From contig CAMAFU010000030.1 of assembly GCA_945833725.1 (NCBI GenBank), forward strand, positions 1 to 13,445: a stretch of DNA of 13,445 bases, written 5' to 3'. Shown here piece after piece: positions 1 through 6,988 of this stretch. The DNA comes from an uncultured Treponema sp. Lineage in GTDB: Bacteria > Spirochaetota > Spirochaetia > Treponematales > Treponemataceae. The translations under genes and the position numbers were made by a program. Every line of letters begins with the position of its first letter. Positions within the stretch are counted from its first letter, which is position 1. The notes under the pieces were generated by a model. It saw only the letters and a list, made by a program, of their open reading frames with translations. It made no database searches and was not told the origin of the DNA.

Positions 1-998
1 CCGCCTGCAAGCTTATTAACTTCGTCTTCAGAAACCATGTTGTAGTCACCGATGATAGAGTGCTTGAGACAAGAAGCAGCAACAGCCCAGTTGATAGAAT
101 CCTGAGTGTTCATACCTTTAAGCTGAGAGTGGATAAGACCGCCACCGAAAGAGTCACCGCCACCAACACGGTCTACGATGTTCATGTCGTACTGCTTAGA
201 GAAAGCGTAGTCTTTGTCATCAACATAAAGAAGAGCCTGCCACAGGTTGCGGTTAGCGTTGATAGAAGTGCGGAGAGTGATGGCAACTTTTTTGAAGCCA
301 AATTTTTCTTTCAGCTGGCGAGCAACTGAGAGGTAACCTTCGTTGTTCAATTCGCCCTTAGTTGTATCAGTACCTTCAGATTTGATGCCGAAAACATCGT
401 TTGCATCGTCTTCGTTAGAAATACAAACGTCAACATATTTACAGATTTCTGTCATAGCAGCACGGGCTTCGTCTTTAGTCCAAAGTTTACCGCGGTAGTT
501 AAGGTCGCAGGAAGTTGTAATTCCTTTTTCGTGAGCTACTTTGCAGCCTTCGATACAAGCCTGAACCATGTTAGGGCCAAGAGCTGGAGTAATACCAGTA
601 ATGTGGAACCAAGAAGCACCTTCGAGGATTTTATTCCAGTCGAATTCTTCTGGTTTAGCAAGCTGGATAGAAGAACCGGCACGGTCGTAAACACATTTTG
701 AACCACGCTGAGAAGCACCCTTTTCGTTGTAATAAATACCAACGCGAGGACCGCCACGAACGATATATTCAGTGTGAACACCGTATTTGCGCAGAGAGTT
801 TACTGCAGCCTGACCGATTTCGTGGGTCGGAAGTTTTGTTACAAAGTAAGCGTCATCACCGTAGTTTGCCAAAGAAACTGCTACGTTAGCTTCTCCACCG
901 CCGAAAGTTGTTGTCATTGAGTCAACCTGAACGAAACGATAATAGTCAGCAGGCTGGATGCGAAGCATCAATTCACCAAAAGTTACTACTTTTGCCAT
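1..998 (-). CDS. kdgK: 2-dehydro-3-deoxygluconokinase (PfkB family), 3' end outside window
   Basis: This cytoplasmic sugar kinase would phosphorylate 2-keto-3-deoxygluconate to KDPG, the step that passes pectin and uronate carbon to KDPG aldolase. Reading from the ATG at 998 gives 332 complete codons with no stop. The frame runs off the left edge, so only a few C-terminal residues should be missing (family about 340 aa). The N-terminus (MAKVVTFGELMLRI) and FGGGEANVA at about residues 32-40 are typical of PfkB sugar kinases. DRVGGGDSFGGG at about 276-287 is the second PfkB signature, with Asp282 the likely catalytic base. An AGGAG at 1007-1011 lies 8 nt before the start. Codon choice is strongly biased (AAC for Asn, TTC for Phe, GGT, CGT/CGC), unlike its neighbours, which suggests high expression. 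KDG specificity is inferred from family resemblance and the nearby pectinase genes; a related 2-keto sugar acid or fructose kinase is possible. Confidence 0.88.
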   Translation of the reverse strand, partial: MAKVVTFGELMLRIQPADYYRFVQVDSMTTTFGGGEANVAVSLANYGDDAYFVTKLPTHEIGQAAVNSLRKYGVHTEYIVRGGPRVGIYYNEKGASQRGSKCVYDRAGSSIQLAKPEEFDWNKILEGASWFHITGITPALGPNMVQACIEGCKVAHEKGITTSCDLNYRGKLWTKDEARAAMTEICKYVDVCISNEDDANDVFGIKSEGTDTTKGELNNEGYLSVARQLKEKFGFKKVAITLRTSINANRNLWQALLYVDDKDYAFSKQYDMNIVDRVGGGDSFGGGLIHSQLKGMNTQDSINWAVAASCLKHSIIGDYNMVSEDEVNKLAG

Positions 999-1044
999 CT
1001 GTATGTCTCCTAAAAATATATTTACGGATAAACCCGCAATTTTT

Positions 1045-1080
1045 GCCTAAAATTATACCAAATACACATAAAATTATCAA
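1045..1080 (-). promoter_or_regulatory. Strong sigma70-type promoter of kdgK
   Basis: On the minus strand, TTGATA (1080-1075) is followed by a 17-bp spacer and a perfect TATAAT (1057-1052). A TG one base upstream of the -10 makes it an extended -10. Transcription would start near 1045, giving a leader of about 46 nt before the kdgK ATG. The near-consensus match agrees with the biased codon use of the gene. Confidence 0.8.
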
Positions 1081-1128
1081 TTAGAAGCAAAACAATAAGA
1101 AACAGGAGCTTATTCCGGCTTTCCGCAG

Positions 1129-1180
1129 TTCCGCTAACCGCTCCATCCGCCAAAGGCGGACGGCTTCTCCGCTGCTCCAA
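1129..1180 (-). repeat. Dispersed hairpin repeat, copy 1 (intergenic, diverged)
   Basis: Plus-strand 1129-1146 matches the core of the two coding copies at 5339-5355 and 11492-11508, with one extra base. It is followed by a perfect hairpin, TCCGCC-AAA-GGCGGA (1146-1160). The segment is GC-rich in an AT-rich intergenic region, between the kdgK promoter and the riboswitch. It is the most diverged copy, and its downstream boundary is uncertain. Confidence 0.55.
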
Positions 1181-1239
1181 TCCGGGCTATGTATAAATTC
1201 CCGCCAGATAAAAAATTCCGTACAATTTGAATTTTTTTT

Positions 1240-1370
1240 TCAAATCTGCTACATTTCTTTTCGTAAAAACGCAGGGGAACTGTGTGCAATTCACAGGCTC
1301 GACGCGGAACGGTAAGTTTTTTGCCCAAAGGCTCTTAAAAAACAAGTCCGAATACCTGCTTTTTGCCACC
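1240..1370 (+). promoter_or_regulatory. Cobalamin (vitamin B12) riboswitch aptamer
   Basis: Several conserved blocks of the cobalamin riboswitch occur in order on the plus strand. GGGGAA (near 1273-1279) is followed by a small hairpin with CTGTG/CACAG arms and a TGCAATT loop (near 1280-1296). Next comes a block ending ACGGTAAG (to about 1316), then a B12-box-like AGTCCGAATACCTGC at about 1345-1359. These correspond to the GGGAA, GGTGaaAatCC, ACTGTAA and AGCCAGGAGACCTGCC elements of the family. The peripheral P7-P10 region looks short. The 5' boundary is approximate. The downstream genes, a lipoprotein and a BtuB-like receptor, are typical targets. A covariance-model search has not been run. 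Confidence 0.82.
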
Positions 1371-1394
1371 TTTTTTTAGGTGAATATTTTTTTT
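1367..1394 (+). terminator. Riboswitch expression platform: intrinsic terminator hairpin
   Basis: CACCT (1367-1371) can pair with AGGTG (1378-1382) across a six-T loop, followed by a T-rich run to 1394. It sits just after the B12 box and before the lipoprotein ribosome-binding site. ACCT in the B12 box (1354-1357) could also pair with AGGT, offering a way to switch folds on B12 binding. The stem is only 5 bp, so strength is uncertain. Confidence 0.55.
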
Positions 1395-1420
1395 CCGCCT
1401 CTACGCAACACTCTGGAGGC

Positions 1421-1426
1421 AAGGAG
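1421..1426 (+). promoter_or_regulatory. Ribosome-binding site fixing the lipoprotein start
   Basis: AAGGAG lies 7 nt before the ATG at 1434. It favours that start over an in-frame upstream codon at 1380, which would fall inside the terminator hairpin. Confidence 0.8.
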
Positions 1427-1433
1427 TTTCCTC

Positions 1434-2159
1434 ATGAAAAGCACACGGTTTGCTTCTTTTTGCGGCAGAACTACTGTCGCCCTTATTTTTGTTTCATCCT
1501 TATTTTTGTTTTCCTGTAGCCAAAATGACGAAGCCATTTCTGACCCGCCAGTTTCCATACTCCAAGTCCTCTCAAATTCAGACCCAATTGCAGGAACATT
1601 TTCCACTTTAGCCTATTCAGTCTATGGCAGCGACACGGCTTTTATTTTTCAGGAAAATATTGCCTACGCCACAAGCTGCTCCTGTTCAAATCTTGAATCA
1701 ACAGAGGGCAAAACAGAAGGAAAAGATTTTCAGAAAATTAATTCCTACGGCACAGACCTTTTTTTCGACCTTTCTTCCTCAGAAAAAATTTATGTAAATT
1801 ACAATGTATTTTCCGACGCAAATGTAAGTGACGGCATTCAGGAAAACGAAATCGACAAACATTCCGGCGTAATACTTTTTAAGGCAAAATATTCGCCTTA
1901 CGGCTCACCTGTCCAAGACTGCTACTACGGCGTAAAGTTCCAGTTTACTACAGAAGACGGCAAAATCCCGGAAAAAATAGTTTCTTCTACAAAATACAGC
2001 AACAATAAGGCTTTTATCGAAGGTGGCTATAATGCTCTGCCTGAATACAACAATATAACAAAAAAGGAACAGGCCAAAGAAATGTTTGCTTTCGACAACT
2101 ATGGCTATTTTAGTAAAGGAAGCTGGACAGAAGCCGATTCTGGTGCCGACAAAATATAA
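1434..2159 (+). CDS. Riboswitch-controlled lipoprotein of unknown family
   Basis: The 241-residue product has a basic N-terminus, a hydrophobic stretch (about 13-26) and LFSC with Cys28 as the probable lipidated residue, so it should be an exported lipoprotein. The mature part is rich in Ser, Asn, Tyr and Asp/Glu and has no transmembrane segment. It carries three further cysteines (82, 84, 163). I recognise no known domain. The gene is the first after the B12 riboswitch and lies 51 bp before a BtuB-like receptor gene, so its likely role is in cobalamin capture or receptor assembly. This role is inferred from context; it would be analogous to, but shows no visible similarity to, the B12-binding surface lipoproteins of Bacteroides. 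Confidence 0.85.
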   Translation: MKSTRFASFCGRTTVALIFVSSLFLFSCSQNDEAISDPPVSILQVLSNSDPIAGTFSTLAYSVYGSDTAFIFQENIAYATSCSCSNLESTEGKTEGKDFQKINSYGTDLFFDLSSSEKIYVNYNVFSDANVSDGIQENEIDKHSGVILFKAKYSPYGSPVQDCYYGVKFQFTTEDGKIPEKIVSSTKYSNNKAFIEGGYNALPEYNNITKKEQAKEMFAFDNYGYFSKGSWTEADSGADKI

Positions 2160-2210
2160 GTGCATATCCACTAGACAGCGTAAACTAAAAATCACCGCCC
2201 CTTGCAAAAA

Positions 2211-4034
2211 ATGAAAAAACACTTTTTTTTGTTTTACAGTATTTTTATCTGCCTCCCATTTTTTGCCGGGGAAATTAATCTGGGCGAAATAGTTACAGAA
2301 ATTCAACCTTCCTCCGGCGAAATTATTTTTTCCGAAACCAAGATTAAAAATTATTCTTCCGTACAAGAAGTGCTGGAATCTGTCGGCTTCTCATTTAAAA
2401 ACGAAAACAACGAAATTTCTTTTCACGGTTTTTGGAATTCATCGGTAAAAATTTTTATAAACGACATTCTGATGAACGACCCCAACACAGGAAAATTCGA
2501 CTTTTCCAGCCTGAATTTAAATATCGTAAAGTCCATAAAAATTGAACCAGGAGTTTTAGGCGGCGTAAATATTTATATTTCAACATATTACGAAAACTGG
2601 GAAAAAACCACCCTTTGGCTGAAAACCTCAACAAAAAGTTTCTGCCAATCCCCTCTCGACAGCGTAATTTTTTCCGGTGGAATATCCAACCCCATTATTT
2701 TTTCCGACGGCTCCGGTCTTTTTGTGCAAAATAATTTTTCTTTCGGACAAGAAAAAAACAACTTCGGCTACAGATCACTAGATGGAACATATACCCCCAC
2801 CCTCAAAGAATCGTACAGCACAGACACAAAAAAATATTCCGGCTACGGAAAAAAATCATCTTCAAATTCTTTTAATTTAAAATATTCAGACAGCACTCTT
2901 CCAGGCTCATCCTTTGAACTTTTTAATTTTCTTTCCCTTGGCGAAAAAGAATGTGGCAGCACCACAGGATATTACGGCACAACAAAAACCGAAAAAGATT
3001 TTTTCTGCTTCTTTTCCCTGCCGATTTTTATCCCTTTTGAAAAATTTTCCTTCCGTTTTGTGCCTTCCTGGAAATATTCAAATCTGGAATACACAGAAAT
3101 TTCATCTTTTTCATCTTTACAAAATTCTTACAAAATAAATAACCTGTCTTTTACATCTTGTATTGCCGGTTACCGGTTCTTTAAAATTGACTTTTCTTTT
3201 TCAAAAGATTTTGCCTTACAAAAAAGCCTTTCTGAGTTTTACCTTGCACCCTGCTGGAACTTCAACTTGGCAGGCTTCGAAACAAAATTTTCCCTTCCTC
3301 TTACATATTTTAACCTTTCCAACGAATTTGATTTTCTTTTCGATTTAAAAATTACAAAAAGGGTAGGGGGAATAAGTTTTTTTACAGAAATTTCCCGAAA
3401 CACAACCCATCCTGTTTTTCAGCAGCTTTATTACTCAGGAAGCGGTGGCAAAGGAAATCCAGATTTAAAAAGTGAACATTCTCTTGCCTTTTACTGCGGC
3501 GGAAATTTTTTTAACAGAAAAAAAGCCGGCATAACCATTAAACCTTTTTTAATTTTTTACCGTGATAAAATAGGCTGGAGCGAAAAAAGCGGACTGTGGC
3601 AGTGCGAAAATATAAATTCCAGCGTAAATTACGGATTCGACACTTTTTTTTCCACAGGAAATTTTTTCTCCCTGTTTTTACTTGAAGGCGATTACACTTT
3701 GTGTCGGGCAATTCTCTCTTCCGGCGAAAATTCAGGAAATCAAATTATGTATACACCCGTTCACAGCCTTAATGTACGGCTAACCATGCCCTTTACCCAA
3801 AATTTCCGCTGGCACAATGAATTCCGCTTTACATCAAAAAAATTTCTGGACAATTCCAATAAAAACTCAGTTCCCAATTCATTTCTTTTTAACACAGGAT
3901 TTTTATGGAACATAAACAAATTTGAAATTTCTGCATCATGGAACAATGTTTTGGACTTTCAGTACTGTCCTGTAGACGGCTACCCCGCAGGCGGTGCAAA
4001 TTTCTGCATAACATTAAAACTAAACGCGCTTTAA
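2211..4034 (+). CDS. TonB-dependent outer-membrane receptor, BtuB-like (probable cobalamin receptor)
   Basis: This 607-aa protein is close to the length of BtuB. A signal peptide (MKKHFFLFYS..., probable cut after FFA) is followed by LGEIVTEI, a candidate TonB box. The plug domain occupies about residues 40-125: SVQEVLESVGF, then VKIFINDILMNDP, then VKSIKIEPG, the usual plug order. The rest is alternating aromatic/polar strands typical of a 22-strand barrel, including NPDLKSEHSLAF and a final NNVLDF...GYPAGG segment. The last residues, LKLNAL, lack the usual terminal Phe. Cobalamin as ligand is inferred from the riboswitch. The start is uncertain: an in-frame TTG at 2202 is possible and neither has a clear Shine-Dalgarno sequence. 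The gene's 3' end overlaps the convergent S-component gene by 15 bp. Confidence 0.85.
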   Translation: MKKHFFLFYSIFICLPFFAGEINLGEIVTEIQPSSGEIIFSETKIKNYSSVQEVLESVGFSFKNENNEISFHGFWNSSVKIFINDILMNDPNTGKFDFSSLNLNIVKSIKIEPGVLGGVNIYISTYYENWEKTTLWLKTSTKSFCQSPLDSVIFSGGISNPIIFSDGSGLFVQNNFSFGQEKNNFGYRSLDGTYTPTLKESYSTDTKKYSGYGKKSSSNSFNLKYSDSTLPGSSFELFNFLSLGEKECGSTTGYYGTTKTEKDFFCFFSLPIFIPFEKFSFRFVPSWKYSNLEYTEISSFSSLQNSYKINNLSFTSCIAGYRFFKIDFSFSKDFALQKSLSEFYLAPCWNFNLAGFETKFSLPLTYFNLSNEFDFLFDLKITKRVGGISFFTEISRNTTHPVFQQLYYSGSGGKGNPDLKSEHSLAFYCGGNFFNRKKAGITIKPFLIFYRDKIGWSEKSGLWQCENINSSVNYGFDTFFSTGNFFSLFLLEGDYTLCRAILSSGENSGNQIMYTPVHSLNVRLTMPFTQNFRWHNEFRFTSKKFLDNSNKNSVPNSFLFNTGFLWNINKFEISASWNNVLDFQYCPVDGYPAGGANFCITLKLNAL

Positions 4035-4619
4035 AATTTTAAAAAGTGGATTTGCACACAAAAAAAGCGTAAGAACTGTACTTAAACCAAGAGTCGCATT
4101 AAAAGGAACTCCTGCCAGCAAAACAATTTTCAGAGCGTTTTTTTCAATAATTCCCGCCAGAAAAAAAGAACCTAAATCGCAAAAAGGCCCTGTAAAAATC
4201 AACACCACCAGAAACGAAAGAATACCGGCAACAATAAAATCTTTTTTACTCCAGAAATTTCCGTTCAACACTCCAAACCTGCTTAAAAGTCCAAAAATAA
4301 AAGCCGTTCCGCCCCAACTAAAACATTGAAAAACAGTCCAGGGTCCCTGCCCAAAAATAAAATTACTTCCAAACGCTGTTAAAACACCAGTTATAAAACC
4401 TGTCAACGCCCCTTTATTCACCGCCCAAATAATTAAAAGAGCAATTACCGGGTTAAAATAAGGAACAAAACTAAAAATTCCTCTGGCACAAATGGAAAGC
4501 ACGGCTAAATCTGCAATAAGAACAAGCTCCTTAGCTTTAGGATGTTTTTTTTCAAAAATAAAAAGAAAGAGAATAACAAAAATAAAAACACACAAAGTAA
4601 CGGCAAAACCAATATTCAT
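4020..4619 (-). CDS. ECF transporter S component (probable cobalamin-type)
   Basis: This 199-aa integral membrane protein with about six hydrophobic segments would be the substrate-binding subunit of an energy-coupling factor importer. The central region, ICARGIFSFVPYFNPV and later FGQGPWTVFQCFSWGG (about residues 43-125), resembles S components I associate with the cobalamin group (CblT/CbrT), but I cannot confirm this by search. Its start ATG overlaps the stop of the fused ATPase gene in an ATGA (4616-4619), implying translational coupling. B12 as substrate is further supported by the convergent riboswitch-controlled receptor operon. Another vitamin is possible. Confidence 0.8.
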   Translation of the reverse strand: MNIGFAVTLCVFIFVILFLFIFEKKHPKAKELVLIADLAVLSICARGIFSFVPYFNPVIALLIIWAVNKGALTGFITGVLTAFGSNFIFGQGPWTVFQCFSWGGTAFIFGLLSRFGVLNGNFWSKKDFIVAGILSFLVVLIFTGPFCDLGSFFLAGIIEKNALKIVLLAGVPFNATLGLSTVLTLFLCANPLFKILKRV

Positions 4620-6130
4620 TTTAATCCGCTTCCCGTAATTTTTATTTGAGGCGTAGTATAAAAAATATTTTCCGCAAAAAAACTTTCCGCAGAAGAAACA
4701 GAGGCAAAATCACCTTCAAAAAGAAGGGCAACCTTATCCGCAGTCTGACAGCAAAATTCCAAATCGTGGCAAACAAGAACAACAGACGGCAAAAAATCCC
4801 GGCTGCCTTTACAGGAAACAAACTCTTTCAAAAATGACGAAAATTCTTTTTTAAAAACATTGTCCATTCCCTTCGTCGGCTCATCAAGAAGAATAATATC
4901 CGGCTTTTTAAGGAGAATTTTTTCCATGGCAAGTTTTTCCATTTCGCCCCCAGACAAGTCGTAAGGATGAACATTCAGCGGCCCGTCAAAAAAACAGCCC
5001 TTTTCCCCATTCCAGCCGCACTCTTCCAGTTCCTGTTTACCAGAATCCTTCGTAAAAAGATTTTTAACATTTTGAGGCAGCATAAGAATTTTTTTCCCTT
5101 CGCAAATAATTTTCCCGTTTACAGGCTTTAAAATCCCCTGCAAAATTTTCAAAAGCGTCGATTTTCCAGAACCGTTAGCCCCCACAATTCCAAAAATTTC
5201 TCCCTCAAAAATCGAAAAACTCAAATCTTTCAAAACAGGTCGGTTTTTATAAATTTTATCGTAGAAAAAAGAAATATTTTTTGCTTTAAGAATAATCTGG
5301 GCGTTCCCCTCCATTCTGTCGGGTCCTGCTGTCCGCCCTTCCGCTAACGCTCCATTCTTCCGCTTCCGCTCCAGAACGCCTAGGGCGGGGCTCCCATCAG
5401 TAACGCAGAATTTTTTCTGCATCCACAAACGGCCGTCTTTTACACTTAAAGGAATTTCCTCTTCCAAAAAATTGCCACCGTTTTCCAAAAAAAGTCTTGC
5501 TGCAGCCGGCAAAAACAAAACAAAATCTTTCTGTTCAAGCTTAATAATTTTTTCTGCAAATTCTTTCGGCGAACCTTCGCAAATCACCTGCATTTTATCT
5601 AAAAGAATAATTCTGTCAGCCAAAGGAAAAACTTCTTCAATTCTATGTTCCGCAATAACAACAGAAATTCCCGTTTCCCTGTTTAATTTTTTTAATGTAG
5701 AAAAAAAGTTCCACGAAGCAACAGGATCAAGTTGGCTAGCCGGTTCATCAAGCAAAAGAATTTCAGGAGTAGTAATAAGAGCACTGGCCAAATTTAAAAT
5801 CTGTTTTTCTCCTCCGCTCAGTCGAGAAGTATCTTTTTCCAAAAGATGAGTTATTCCAAAATATGTAGAAATTTCTGCAACGCGGCGACGAATTACATCC
5901 GTTTTTATTCCGTAATTTTCCAGCGGAAATGCCAGTTCATGAAAAACTTTGTCCGTAATTATTTGGGCATCAAAATTCTGCATAACAAGACTGCAGCCGA
6001 CATTCTGTTTTTTAAGCCGTTCTTTTAAATTATTTAAAAAAGTAGATTTACCGCTGCCGGACTTGCCGCAAATCAAAATAAACTCTCCTGGATTCACCTT
6101 AAAATCATCAAACATAGTCTTTTGCTCCAT
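4616..6130 (-). CDS. ECF transporter fused double ATPase (EcfA-EcfA', CbiO-like)
   Basis: This protein carries both ATPase halves of an ECF importer, about 504 aa from the ATG at 6130. Domain 1 has Walker A GKSGSGKS (22-29), signature LSGGEKQ (104-110), Walker B LLLDEP and H-loop His162. Domain 2 has GANGSGKS (317-324), LSGGEME (392-398), IILLDEP (412-418) and His455. Domain 1 starts almost directly at the Walker A strand and lacks the usual N-terminal strand with the A-loop aromatic. The linker (about 244-275) contains an in-frame copy of a dispersed repeat encoding NGALAEGRT. EcfT ends 4 bp upstream and the S gene overlaps downstream. The start is uncertain: the ATG at 6115 has a GGAG 9 nt upstream, whereas 6130 has none and would rely on coupling. 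Confidence 0.9.
   Translation of the reverse strand: MEQKTMFDDFKVNPGEFILICGKSGSGKSTFLNNLKERLKKQNVGCSLVMQNFDAQIITDKVFHELAFPLENYGIKTDVIRRRVAEISTYFGITHLLEKDTSRLSGGEKQILNLASALITTPEILLLDEPASQLDPVASWNFFSTLKKLNRETGISVVIAEHRIEEVFPLADRIILLDKMQVICEGSPKEFAEKIIKLEQKDFVLFLPAAARLFLENGGNFLEEEIPLSVKDGRLWMQKKFCVTDGSPALGVLERKRKNGALAEGRTAGPDRMEGNAQIILKAKNISFFYDKIYKNRPVLKDLSFSIFEGEIFGIVGANGSGKSTLLKILQGILKPVNGKIICEGKKILMLPQNVKNLFTKDSGKQELEECGWNGEKGCFFDGPLNVHPYDLSGGEMEKLAMEKILLKKPDIILLDEPTKGMDNVFKKEFSSFLKEFVSCKGSRDFLPSVVLVCHDLEFCCQTADKVALLFEGDFASVSSAESFFAENIFYTTPQIKITGSGLK
5331..5396 (-). repeat. Dispersed hairpin repeat, copy 2 (in frame inside ECF ATPase)
   Basis: Plus-strand 5337-5357 is identical over 21 bp to 11490-11510, and similarity extends on both sides (GTCCG upstream, a GAACGCC...GGCGGG hairpin and CTCCCA downstream). 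It lies in the interdomain linker of the fused ATPase without breaking the frame, and the minus strand reads NGALAEGRT. The stretch is clearly more GC-rich than the rest of the gene. Confidence 0.75.
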
Positions 6131-6134
6131 AACA

Positions 6135-6980
6135 TCATAAAAAAAACGGAAACATAGCCGACAAAACAACACTGGAAAAAAATATTATCCTGTTCCAAAT
6201 CAAATTAAAGTCTCCAACATCAATTTCAGGATAAAAAATAATTTTTCCACCGCCTTTTATATAGGAAAACACAATCAGAAAAAGCAAACTTAAAGAAGCA
6301 AGCGAAATCAAAAAATCACCAAAAGTAAAACTGTATTTTATGTAATGTGTTCTTTTGGATTTTCCCCAACCGCGGTCTTCCATGCTTAGGGCAGTTATTT
6401 TTCCGTCTTCCAAAGTAGAAGCAATGGAGGCTAAAAGAATTTCCTTTCCATTTTTTATTTTCCCCTTAAAGCCGGAACTGTTTTTTAAGCCTAAAGCCTC
6501 CCTTCCTTCTGCAATTTCTTTCCAGCGCAAAGAAAACATTGGAAGCAGCCTAAAAACCATTACAATCATTATTGAAAGATTTGGAAAAACTGGAGAAAAA
6601 ATGTAGTGGAGCTTTTCGCCTGTTAAAATTTTGGAAAATGCCATAAAAATCAAAAGAACTGTAAGAAGAACGGCAGCCGTATTAAGACCGAAACAAAACG
6701 ATTCTAAAGTTACAGGTTTTGATTTATCGGAAAAAAGATAAAAAATTACGGTGTTTCCCCAGTGAGATACAAGAGGATTAAAGCAGCTAAAAACAAGAAA
6801 AAAAGGAATAAGTTTAAAAAAAGTTTTTATGCCGTTCCAGTTTTTTTTAAGCAGACAGAAAACTAAAGCCCCGAAAAAGAAAACTCCCTGAACTACAGGA
6901 TGTTTTACCAAAAGGCAGACAACAATAACCGCACAAAAATAAAATAATCCTGTAAACGGGTGAGTTTCTTTTCTGTACAT
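6135..6980 (-). CDS. ecfT: ECF transporter transmembrane component (EcfT/CbiQ family)
   Basis: This 281-aa membrane protein would be the scaffold subunit that couples the ATPases to the S component. It has hydrophobic segments at about 12-30, 32-43, 57-66, 96-115, 130-148 and near the C-terminus. It also has the two cytoplasmic coupling regions of the family: EGREALGL (158-165) and ALSMEDRGWG (197-206), the latter matching the conserved A-R-G coupling motif. The ATG at 6980 follows the PAP2 stop by 8 bp, and its own stop lies 4 bp before the ATPase start at 6130, so the genes look co-transcribed. No Shine-Dalgarno sequence is visible. With the next two genes it makes a complete dedicated (group I) ECF set. 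Confidence 0.88.
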   Translation of the reverse strand: MYRKETHPFTGLFYFCAVIVVCLLVKHPVVQGVFFFGALVFCLLKKNWNGIKTFFKLIPFFLVFSCFNPLVSHWGNTVIFYLFSDKSKPVTLESFCFGLNTAAVLLTVLLIFMAFSKILTGEKLHYIFSPVFPNLSIMIVMVFRLLPMFSLRWKEIAEGREALGLKNSSGFKGKIKNGKEILLASIASTLEDGKITALSMEDRGWGKSKRTHYIKYSFTFGDFLISLASLSLLFLIVFSYIKGGGKIIFYPEIDVGDFNLIWNRIIFFSSVVLSAMFPFFL

Positions 6981-6988
6981 AATGAATT

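Noticed and set aside
1192..1226. Candidate promoter for the riboswitch operon (TATAAA at 1192-1197 or TACAAT at 1221-1226)
   Set aside because: Both are good -10 matches, but neither has a recognisable -35 at 16-18 bp, so the start point cannot be assigned.
1225..1245. ATTTGA/TCAAAT hairpin with a T-rich loop just before the aptamer
   Set aside because: It is AT-only with the T-run in the loop rather than after the stem, so it is not a convincing terminator; it may be part of the riboswitch 5' stem.
1905..2366. 153-codon open frame on the minus strand
   Set aside because: It lies antisense across the lipoprotein and receptor genes, resembles nothing known, and has no ribosome-binding site; the plus-strand genes have clear signals.
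5472..5849. 125-codon open frame on the plus strand
   Set aside because: It is the antisense of the first ATPase domain, whose motifs are unmistakable on the minus strand.
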